Below are positions 55,761-64,000 of a stretch of DNA of 64,000 bases, piece by piece. The notes beneath the pieces were generated by a model that was not told the origin of the DNA, made no database searches, and was given only the letters and a program-made list of their open reading frames with translations. Numbering within the stretch: the stretch's first letter is position 1; each line of letters opens with the position of its first letter. The DNA is from Micrasema longulum (Eukaryota; Arthropoda; Insecta; Trichoptera; Brachycentridae): assembly GCA_022494885.1 (NCBI GenBank), contig JAGVSM010001425.1, positions 1 through 64,000 of the forward strand. Direction: 5' to 3'. The position numbers and the translations under genes are program-made.

Positions 55761-56034
55761 TTTGTCGTTTTGATTACACCAGTCACTTGCCATTTAGTGG
55801 ATCTAAGTCATTTCGCAATAGTAAAAAAAGTATGAAAACCAAAGGAAAATATCTTCCGGCGAAGGCCTTTATAGACTCAAGTTACAAATCTGAAAACGGC
55901 TTGAAGATTAAAATATTGGGGTTAATCATAAAATATATATTAATATTTTTATTTATTTTAAACAAAATTTATATTTGGAGCACTAACTTTGTGGTTATTC
56001 ATTATAATTAAATAAATGTAAAACAACTTTGTTT

Positions 56035-56212
56035 AAAACCACTTACTTTTATTTTTTCTACCGACCGGTTTTAAAGCTACACATCGAATTCGATAATATT
56101 TAGTAATCACTGTTAAAAATAAAATAGAATATGAGTCATTAGTTAAGTATACCTTGATAATAGAAGCTTGCGTAGCTTTGAAACCGGTCGGTAGGAACAA
56201 TAAAGTGGTTAA
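56035..56212. mobile_element. Small inverted-repeat element, about 175 bp
   Basis: AACCACTTACTTTTATTTTT with CTACCGACCGGTTTTAAAGC on the left is mirrored by GTAGCTTTGAAACCGGTCGG and AATAAAGTGGTT on the right (arms about 45 bp). No further copies or target duplication are clear. Confidence 0.65.
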
Positions 56213-56369
56213 AAAAGTAGTTATATTTTTATTGTATTTATTTTATTTCCGAAAGAAACCCTCAACATTCAATACGGAAAGTCTACATTATTGAAAGTTC
56301 ATACAGTAGACAATATTTATAAAATAAATTCCATTATACAAATTTATAAAGAAGAAAAAAATATAAAAA

Positions 56370-56700
56370 ATTGAGATGAATAAGTCACTCAGATACCAAA
56401 ACAATATTAAAATCCCTAAATTCCACCCAAGTCATGGACAAATTGCTTTGTCTTCAAAGGTATCAACAATTACAATAATTTCCCCGATGAACTAAAAACT
56501 ATAAAAACTAATATATCAATAAACAAATTCAAAGTAAATGTACAGATTTTAAAAATATTTTTTATTAAATTTTAATTAGTATGAATGTATTATTATTTTC
56601 TGTTTTTCTTTATATATCCTTTAAGTTTATTATTTTTTTCTCTTGTACTCGCATATTCAAAATTATATAAATTTTAATAAATAAACAACTATAACAGTGT
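56370..56700 (+). mobile_element. LINE C-terminal tail and 3' UTR
   Basis: It reads NNYNNFPDELKTIKTNISIN followed by KFKVNVQILK (about 56465-56550), the usual last helix of LINE proteins, then an AT-rich 3' UTR with TTAATAAATAAACAA near 56680. Confidence 0.65.
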
Positions 56701-56824
56701 AAGTCACTCTCCAAGCACAAGAGCTAGTCTCTTTTTTTGGATAGTTACAGTCATAACATTTACTAGATGTTTAAAAGCAAATTTTTATTGAATAAAAAAA
56801 ACATGTAACATTAAAAAAAAAAAC

Positions 56825-57025
56825 AAATGCAATGCCCTATGCACTATAAGGTAAACAGCGTATCTTAATCATTTTTGTTATGTAATAGTAAGATGATCAG
56901 TCTTACGCTCCTGATGTCATTCCTGGGACTATGATGTATTCGAATTAATAGTATGTGAAGTGTAAAAATAGTTTTTTTAATAAATATTTCATGTTAATCA
57001 TGCCGGAAATTAAACTCGAAACCAA
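56825..57025 (-). mobile_element. SINE S1, head truncated
   Basis: The inverted body includes CAATGCCCTATGCACTATAA, AAGATGATCAGTCTTACGCT and ATTCCTGGGACTATG. The tRNA-like part stops near CTCGAAACC. Confidence 0.7.
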
Positions 57026-57479
57026 TGTAACTTAAATTTATTTACTAATTACCTAATAGTGTTATCGCTGTATTAATAATTAAAATATTTTATTATCCCT
57101 TTTGCCATCAAAGCATTTTTAAATATTTTTTCTTGATCAAAAAGTGGAGACGCTCCAGCTTCCCCGAAACTTTCTGGCAATTTTATTAATTTTATTTTTA
57201 ATAAAACAAAGATCAGACAATTTTTTCGCCTTGTTAGGGAATTTTCAAACGAATTTGAAGATTAAATATACCGACCATACTTAAATACAAATTAAACGCA
57301 ATATGCTTGGCGTGTACATATTTTATAATTATGGGAAAAAACAATAGTTTAGTCTTTGTGTAGAGCAGGATGGCTATTTAATGATACGAAATGTATGTTT
57401 ATATATTTGTTTTGAAGAAATTTATAATATTTTATAAGGGAAGCATTTATTGACAGATAAACATATATTTATGTGGAAG
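57026..57479. other. AT-rich DNA, nothing recognised
   Basis: No repeat match or ORF. Confidence 0.3.
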
Positions 57480-57740
57480 TTCAATGGTTTTTTATATGTT
57501 ATATTTGTTAATGGACTATGAAACTAACACAAAAAACCTATTTTTTCATGTATCGTATTATCAGCGCTATGCTTTTTTAAAGTTTTGTGATTTAGAAATT
57601 ACTCCGCCTGTGATGTCACAAGTTTTCTTCGGTGAGTTGGCTTCCCGGTGACTGAAAATCTATGACATTGGTTGATTTCGGAGAACTAGTAACGTCGGCG
57701 TCGTTCAAAGTTTTTTTAAAACTTTTTATGTTTATTCATT
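57480..57740 (-). repeat. Repeat F, copy 2
   Basis: Inverted match to 29500-29760, with GTATCGTATTATCAGCGCT at 57553-57571 and TCTTCGGTGAGTTGGC at 57626-57641. Confidence 0.7.
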
Positions 57741-57782
57741 TACATTTTTTTCCCTTATTATTACTAGTATTTACACGTATGT

Positions 57783-58005
57783 TTAATTTTTTAATTACAA
57801 ATGGTATATTCTCTAACTTATATTTGTCATTAAATTTTTTATTATTATTGGTGTATTTTCAAATTTATATTTATGCTTTAATTTTTATCATTATCTGTAT
57901 GTTTTCCAATTTATATTTATGTTTAATTTCTTAATTACTAATGCCATATTTTATAATTTATATTTATGATTAAATTTTTATTGTTATTACCTGAATGTTT
58001 TTTAA
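57783..58005. repeat. AT-rich degenerate tandem repeat, period about 53 bp, about four units
   Basis: Units share the order TTAATTxxTAATGxxATATTxT, then AATTTATATTTATGxTTAAT. The 90-codon ORF 57662-57934 is a by-product of this repeat and of poly-T. Confidence 0.6.
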
Positions 58006-58159
58006 TTTACATATATATATATATTTTTTTTAATGTTTTTATTATTCTTTGAATTTATTAAGCATCGTATAATGAAATAATAAAAACACATGTAAAAAAG
58101 AAGGTCCTTCCTAAACACAGGAATTTCCTAGCTAGTCGGGACCTGAAACAAAAAAACTC

Positions 58160-58320
58160 TGTACATTTTAAAACCGTAAAAAAAAAAATTCATGTTCATC
58201 AAAATATATTTTTTTTTATCATTCGAAACTTCGCTGTACAATAAATTAAACGCTCTATTTTTATCGCACGTAAGAATTTTTTTTTATAACAAATTTCCCG
58301 AAGCGCTGAATTCCTTAATT
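58160..58320 (+). repeat. Repeat H, copy 2
   Basis: TTTTTATCGCACGTAAGAAT and AAATTTCCCGAAGCGCTGAA parallel 53655-53710. Confidence 0.55.
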
Positions 58321-59529
58321 TAAAAAAGTTTTCCAAACACTGAATCTTGTTGAATTACCCAATGAAATAAAATAAATGAAAATAAGGTAACTTCGACGGT
58401 GGTGTGGTTTGTTGAATGAGAAGTAAGTAGTAAGTAGGCAGTCGACTACGCCGGCTTAGTAATTATAGGTATATTTCATTCAGCTAAAGTTGAATGGGCG
58501 TCGAAGGCCGCGTCTGGCGTCTCGTGTCCGCGCAAGGCGCAAGGTTAGCGCCGCGCCGTTAGCGGTTAGCATCGGTTAGCGCTACGCGACGTAGCCGTCG
58601 GCGTCGGCGTCGTTTACGCCATCACAAGGTTTATTACTGCTTCAGGATAACTTAGGTGAAAGCTTACAGCGTCGTTTCTCAATCTTCAAATAAATATTAT
58701 TTCCCCAACTACAAAAAAATTCAACTTAAAAAAACATAATACGCTCAATTTCGGGGTAAGGAAAACGGGATCTCGATTCAGTTTCTCAACCGCTATTTCC
58801 CCCTCTGTTGCAACCAATTAAGATAAATGATTGACCCACATTAGTATATCCCTCCTGATCCCAACAGTTTAAATAATTTTTTTTAAAAATAATTGCAGAA
58901 AAATCCACTTTTAAAATATAAACCTTGTATATTATAAGCAAGGTAAATAATAAAGCAACTCCTATATAAAAAACTAATTAAGATTATTTTCAATATTTAT
59001 AAATTCTTTTCTGTTCTAATAACATGTACGTAAACTATACCAATTGGCTTAGGCCGTTGATAAATCAATAAATAACCATAGCGTGTAAAAAAAAACGCTC
59101 TAGTGCCATACTCCCGGGAGAAAATACGCTTGTATGGTATAAGGAAAAGTTAGACCGTGTCGTATTTTGTTTAAAGATAACGATTCTAGTTTGAGAAACA
59201 TTGCTTTAAACGTAGATAAAATACTAGATATTTACTATTTACTTTTTTATCAATGGCCACATGGAGCACGTTTTATTCTAAGTATGGCCAATCAAAAGCT
59301 ATCGGCTTAATCCACTCAAGTACAAGGATAAAAATACTATGAACGTATTAATATTATTATCTATAATACAACAAAAACATAAAGATGTACATACTGATTC
59401 AATTTCTAAGATTTTAATCATCATTCCCTTTCCGCATCTAACGGTTGACTGGGCTCTGCATTGCTTCACTCATCTCAGCGTATCTTGGTCGTTTAGATAG
59501 TTGCCATCGATCCTTACACCCTTATTCTT
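58321..59529. other. Unique DNA with a CpG-rich block
   Basis: Positions 58497-58622 are dense in CG (AAGGCGCAAGGTTAGCGCCG, GTAGCCGTCGGCGTCGGCGT), including a GGCGTC tandem and repeated GGTTAGCG. No ORF extends through it. It could be a promoter-type CpG block; nothing downstream confirms that. Positions 58680-59530 are AT-rich with nothing recognised. Confidence 0.35.
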
Positions 59530-60090
59530 GTCAAAGAATTAAAAGATCAATGCCATGTACTCGAGTCACCTCAGATTCGTAGATGACATATTGGTCACAA
59601 GTAAAGACACGGATGAACTAGTTGAAAGCACGGCCATCAGACGTTTTTATGGCTTGTTTAAACATCTGCGATCCAAATTGCTCACTAGGAAAACTAAGAC
59701 CATTATTTACAAATCTCTTCTCAGACCGGTCATCGCGTATGGTGCCGAATGCTGGATTATGACCAAAAGAGATGACAACGTGGTATTATAGTTTGAAAGA
59801 AAAATATTAAGGAAGATATTTGGTGCCGACAACCAAAACGGAGTGTGGAGGAAACGGTTTAATAATGAATTAGAGGCACTGTACGGCGAACCCAACATTG
59901 CACAATTCATCAAAATAAGATTACAATGGTTGGGGCATGTGCACCGAATGATAGATAACTGTACCCCCAAAATTAAGATGGCTGGATAATGTAGAATGTG
60001 AAAGAGCAAATGTCCTGGCGAACTGGAGAAGAGCTGCAGGGGCAGGGAGGAATAAATACAAATTCTAGAGGAGGCCAGGGCCCACAACGG
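59530..60090 (+). mobile_element. RTE-like LINE with internal deletion after the RT active site
   Basis: It reads HLRFVDDILVTSKDTDELVE (59570-59630), the catalytic box with FVDD in place of the usual FADD or YADD. It then passes at once into AIRRFYGLFKHLRSKLLTRK, IIYKSLLRPVIAYGAECWIM and, after a stop, ILRKIFGADNQNGVW and LQWLGHVHRM. About 100 residues normally lying between these parts are missing. The end reaches EEARAHNGL-type sequence near 60090. The antisense ORF 59707-60087 is a shadow. Confidence 0.85.
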
Positions 60091-60119
60091 GCTGTGATGA
60101 TGAACTAGTCGAAATTATT

Positions 60120-60580
60120 ATGGAAGTATATACATGAGGCTTCAAAGATTATGAGTCCAATAAGGAAAGACATTTTTACTGACAATTATAAAACCGACAG
60201 GGTTGATGAATACATATATATCTAGGACACAAAGTCTAGTGAAGATAACCAGACAGCGGAGTTGGAAGAAGAATAGGGCGAAGTTGGGCTGCTTTCGCCA
60301 AACTAAAGTATATATTTGAAAAAAACGAATTGCTTAAAAAGACAAGTCTATGAATCATGAATATTACCGGTGAGGACATGCGGACTAAAAACCGTGTCTG
60401 TGATGCAGAAAAATAGCCAGAAACTAAAATGCACGCAATGATCTATGGAAAGACAGATGCTCAGTGTACGCCTAAGAGACATACTGAGAAATGAAGAAAT
60501 AAGGCGGCGAACTGGAGCCGTAAACATCGTGGATCACGCAGCAAAATTAAAATGGCAATTCGTCGTAAACCAGTGAAGGA
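60120..60580 (+). mobile_element. RTE-like LINE fragment, same family as 4640-5090
   Basis: TSSEDNQTAELEEE-like and RAKLGCFRQTKVYI-like sequence (60235-60315) precedes LLKRQVYES and TCGLKTVSV. Then ERQMLSVRLRDILRNEEIRR and TGAVNIVDHAAKLKWQF (to about 60560) follow, with frame changes. At 4640-5090 only the second half is present. Confidence 0.82.
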
Positions 60581-61459
60581 GAATACATTATTGACCAATT
60601 TGTTATAATTTTTTGTTGTTGTTTCTCTCTTCAATAATGAAATAAATCAATTCAAATAATAGTGTCAGTTCGCAGGGCGGGTGACAGTCCCAGTCTCAAA
60701 AGGCTCACATCTTCCCTCCCCCCTCGTCGCAAACACTTCCATTGAGATTCCGAGCTCCCTTCCCTCCATCCCGTCCCATTTCTTCCCACAACTCACCCAA
60801 ATCCGATTCCCTTCTTCGGATGATTTGCGCCATAACTTTGAGTAATGAAGATCAATCTAATTCACCGCCTGGAATATCGTAATGAATAGTTGGAATATTT
60901 CGTGATGTTATTTTACAGCTGAAATTTGAATGCGCCGGTTGTCAACAATGATTTTTACAGTCATTCTCTTACCCGAGCCTAATGGTACTTATGGCACTAA
61001 ATTCAGTGTAGCAAGATAGAAGTCGAGACATTTGTAATGTAATGTAACATGAGGCAGAAACTTGTATCGTCCACATATTTACTCAAACAATAAACCTTAC
61101 TGTATCTGCTGCGCTTCGCACCTCTATTACTGATCATTACTCACTACACCACTGCAGTTGGTATTAAAACCACAGTTCACCACCCAAAAAAGTCAAAAAA
61201 TAACTCATCACATTACACTTTTTGAGTTCCATAAATTTTGTAAGATTATCATATTATTATACAGGTGTTCTTTAAACCCTGTCATATCCGAAACCACGAT
61301 GATCAGTATGGGCAAGAAGACATATAAGCATATTAAAAAAATTATCTAGAACTAACAATTTTTTTTAAAAGAAAAAATATATATATCAGCCCGCGTTACC
61401 TCTTAATCTGTTGGTTTTTTTGTGAATCAACAAAATCGTTATTATTATTTTTTTTTAAT
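60581..61459. other. Unique DNA, nothing recognised
   Basis: A pyrimidine-rich, moderately GC stretch lies at 60700-60800. The 63-codon ORF 61158-61349 is unsupported. Confidence 0.3.
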
Positions 61460-61780
61460 ATTTTTTTTTATTTATTAATAAAACATATAAGACATGAATA
61501 TCATGATAGTATATTCCCAGGAGTTGTACGAGAAAACTCATTTGGGACGGTAGATAAAAAAAATAGTACATTTCTTGTAACAATACATAGTATACATTTA
61601 AACAATAAAAATTTAAACAAATTTTAACAATCTATGAACTTAATATTAAAAAAGGAAAGAAAACATTTAAACAATCTGTGAACTTAATATTAAAAAAGAA
61701 AATAAAAACATTCAAACCTAAAACACAATATATAGACTATTCACAGAAACTGAGCTAAAAACTATCACTTTCAAAAAGAT
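61460..61780 (-). repeat. LINE-like 3' UTR with a 44-bp tandem duplication
   Basis: Minus strand TTTTATTAATAAATAAA at the low-coordinate end resembles a LINE tail. Within it, TAACAATCTATGAACTTAAT (61625) and AAACAATCTGTGAACTTAAT (61669) start two tandem units of about 44 bp. No coding part is attached. Confidence 0.45.
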
Positions 61781-61839
61781 TCAAGAAATAGGTCTTCATT
61801 TCTGGTCTTTGAGATTTACCACTCGACATTTATGTATAT

Positions 61840-62660
61840 TTATTGTTGTGCACACAATACTATACATAGAAATTATAACAAAAACACATAAACCTAAATA
61901 GCACTAATGTACACAATACAATATAAAAAAATAAAATAATAAAAACCATAGTTTATTATCAAAAAATTACAATTTCTTTATCTGCTACATACATACTTAG
62001 GTGATAGATATCTCTGAATTATGTCTAGTCTGCTTAACTAGGTACTACCTGTTTTAAGGCAGACATTTTTATGCAAAAATAAACAATTACATGACTACCT
62101 TTTAGTTCATTTATTATAGAGTCATACAATATTTAAATATACCATTTATTATTTTAGAATGTTTTTGAGTAAGTTTTCCGATTTTTCTCTACCCAATTCC
62201 AGTAACAATTTTTTATCCATATTTGTTTAATTGAATTCGGGTCATTATTTTGTAATGTTCGGGTAACATATTGAATATTTTGGGGCACAAAAACCTGAAA
62301 TTTCTTTGCACGAATTCAGAGTTTGCGGTAGACCCCATGACCCATCCTCTACTTTGACTTCTGTAGTGTGGGAGTGTTCCCTTTGGGATTTGGTTATTAT
62401 TCTTATATTTCTATAATTATTCTAGATATATATAATTGCCTGGTATCTAATAAATCGAATGTAATACAAATTTGTAAACAGGACAACAACATGTAATGAG
62501 AATGAGAATGGCACAAATGATTTTTTTCGTTAGTGTCGTTAGTTTAAAAAAAAAAAGATATTATTAATGTCAATGAGACTCGGCTCCCGTTTGAAGCGGT
62601 GAGCTGAGTCGTTGAACAAGTCTAAATCGTACATCGAATATTTTTCTCATCGTCTCGTAA
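61840..62660 (-). mobile_element. LINE family J4, C-terminus and 3' UTR
   Basis: The minus strand reads DLDLFNDSAHRFKREPSLID (about 62625-62570), then NQIPKGTLPHYRSQSRGWVM and FRFLCPKIFNMLPEHYK (62390-62255), a jockey-type terminal domain. An AT-rich UTR runs to the hairpin ATTGTGTGCACAACAAT (61842-61857) and AAATATACATAAAT. It is the fuller partner of 14585-14990. Confidence 0.8.
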
Positions 62661-62669
62661 TAAGGCGAA

Positions 62670-62895
62670 TATTTATCTTTGGAAAATTCCGTGTGTGGCT
62701 GTGAAGTTGCCCCTTTCCACGCCATCTTCGCTCTTTTACCCCGGCCCCGGCCCCACGGCCCTCCCGCGCTAGGGGGCAGCGCCCGGATGCCATTCAGTCC
62801 GGAGAATCCCCGCAGTGCCGCTCGCGCTCCGTACGCGGCGCCCCCTTCCGGGCTTTACGGCAGTTTTCCGAGAAAAGGTTCGAGAAGACTCTCGC
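62670..62895 (+). other. GC-rich candidate first exon ending in a strong splice donor
   Basis: It is open for 74 codons from ATG 62679 and strongly GC-rich against an AT-rich neighbourhood. It ends CTCTCGC followed by GTAAGTAAG (donor GT at 62896-62897), an excellent 5' splice-site match. The predicted peptide is proline/arginine/alanine-rich and resembles no family, so translation is doubtful. A non-coding or 5'-UTR exon is equally possible. No TATA box precedes it, and no partner exon can be identified before the window ends. Confidence 0.3.
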
Positions 62896-62974
62896 GTAAG
62901 TAAGCCGCTAATACATATTATAATTTGGAATCTATTTGCCGAAACGAAAGACCTACGGATTTTTAAAACATTAC

Positions 62975-63015
62975 AATGAAAATTAACATATTACACAGAG
63001 ATAATGAATATTTTA
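62975..63015 (+). repeat. Family D terminal scrap
   Basis: TTAACATATTACACAGAGAT and AATGAATATTTTAG repeat the family end seen at 1151. Nothing further of the family follows. Confidence 0.55.
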
Positions 63016-63039
63016 GTAGATAAACAACAAACCGTCACG

Positions 63040-63500
63040 CTGTTTTCCATAAGGGGACATGTCCATCTTCAAGTATTTGTTAAATTTGCTCATGCTATGT
63101 CTTTCTCGGTCTTCCTGTATTTCTGCATCCATCAACATTCATTTTAGCCGTTCTTTCGCTGTCCATTCGCTCTACATGTCCAAACCAGCGCATAGCTCCT
63201 TTCTTGATTTTGTCTATGATGCTTATCTCAGCCTTACATAATGTAAGGATCTCGACATTTGTGCATCTATCGTACATAGTTTTACCATACATTCGCCTGA
63301 GAGATCGCATTTCGACAGCATTCAGCCTACTTTCATCCCTGTTTTTCCAAGTCCATACTTCGCTTCCATGCATCAGGGTCGGGACCGGGACTTCATTGTG
63401 AACTGCTAATTTTGCCTCTTGCTTCAAACTTATTTGCTAAGTTTGATTTAAGTACACCATTTACTCTGTTACCGGCACTCACCCTCCTTTCATCCCTAGT
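63040..63500 (-). mobile_element. LINE C-terminal fragment, RTE/CR1-like, long open frame
   Basis: The 110-codon ORF 63427-63095 reads VHNEVPVPTLMHGSEVWTWK, RLNAVEMRSLRRMYGKTMYD, IDKIKKGAMRWFGHVERMDS, RTAKMNVDGCRNTGRPRK. This order (ExW.., VEMRxLR, RWFGHxxRM, GRPRK) is the hallmark of a common insect LINE C-terminus. It is intact over 110 codons, the cleanest LINE coding piece of this type here. Confidence 0.88.
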
Positions 63501-63904
63501 AAACATACGTCCCAGACATAAATTCCTCAACCTGTTTTAGTGTAACTCCATTCACAGTTATTTCACATTTAGTCATACATGATCAAAAGCCGTTTTATCA
63601 AATCGTTTTGTATATTCTCAATAACTTTACTAGAGCGAGATCTCATGCACAATTATACGCACCCCGATGCCGACCGCCGCGGCCGTCCGAATGCAAGTCA
63701 GAATTCACCCATTGATCGCTCTTGCTGAATACGGCTTCTGCACATAATATGGACGTATTTTTCTGTACATATTGTCAGTTTAGCAGCTATCTGCTTTGTA
63801 GTGCAATATGTTTTTCTACCTTCGCAGTCTACATGATGTAATCGGAAAATGCACCTAAACTGGCTCAGTATCAGGCATAGGAGAAAAAATAAAAAGTTAT
63901 AATT
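63501..63904. other. Unassigned
   Basis: A GC-rich word lies near 63668 (GATGCCGACCGCCGCGGCCG). The 82-codon minus-strand ORF 63698-63946 contains CEGRKTYCTTKQIAAKLTI, vaguely helix-turn-helix-like, but its N-terminus runs into the SINE head, so I do not call it a gene. Confidence 0.3.
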
Positions 63905-63945
63905 AGAGAAAAATAGCCACGGGACCACAACCCGATTTAACTCCA
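63905..63945 (-). mobile_element. SINE S2 head scrap
   Basis: GGGACCACAACCCGATTT is the complement of the S2 head at 18840 and 22674. The B box and tail are missing. Confidence 0.55.
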
Positions 63946-64000
63946 CATTTTTTAAAAAATATATTTTTTTATTTCATTTTAACTATTTGATTTATTTTTT

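Noticed and set aside
55787..56011. 74-codon lysine-rich ORF
   Set aside because: Composition-driven, no motif, and it runs into an inverted-repeat element.
57662..57934. 90-codon membrane-like ORF
   Set aside because: It spans poly-T DNA and a degenerate AT-rich tandem repeat.

Overview
This window looks like insect nuclear DNA. It is about two-thirds A+T, has long non-coding stretches, and carries a dense load of eukaryotic transposable elements. The mix of mariner/Tc1 elements, jockey-, CR1- and RTE-type LINEs, tRNA-derived SINEs and a dispersed repeat containing CCGCGGCTTCGCT fits an arthropod, possibly lepidopteran-like, but I cannot fix the species. I found no complete host protein gene, no rRNA gene, no free-standing tRNA gene, no CRISPR array and nothing bacterial or viral.

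Almost every readable coding signal is a broken piece of a transposon. LINE remnants dominate: about thirty 5'-truncated pieces in both orientations, most with only the reverse-transcriptase C-terminus and the 3' UTR. At least six LINE families recur. DNA transposons include a structurally complete Tc1-like element (22961-24642) whose transposase has an apparent spliceosomal intron, a decayed mariner (46600-47392), a mariner fragment (35840-36003), a pogo/Tigger-like relic (21401-22163), a hAT-like element (7002-7640) and several long-inverted-repeat MITEs.

Layout. 1-4.3 kb: MITEs and opposed LINE tails. 4.6-11.4 kb: LINE tails, a SINE, a long AAAAT microsatellite and a hAT nested in an older repeat. 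11.4-16 kb: mostly unique DNA with GC-rich patches, one holding a TATA box and initiator (near 15772-15804). 16-26 kb: LINEs, SINEs, pogo-like relic and the Tc1. 26-33.5 kb: the most repeat-poor part, with no gene I can identify. 33.5-46 kb: LINE and MITE nests. 46.6-56 kb: mariner, one unidentified coding-looking ORF (48499-48780), MITEs and LINEs. 56-64 kb: LINEs, AT-rich repeats and a GC-rich candidate exon ending in a strong splice donor (62670-62895).

The strongest biology is in element structure. (1) A five-copy MITE family ('family B') uses a 3-bp CAG/CTG target. One copy split a LINE codon-perfectly, so the duplicated CTG can be read directly. (2) Removing a 73-nt GT-AG intron gives exactly DD34E spacing in the Tc1 transposase. 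(3) Several LINE families have a short hairpin near the 3' end, which may be a reverse-transcriptase recognition signal. (4) A hAT insertion has a natural empty-site copy 19 kb away.
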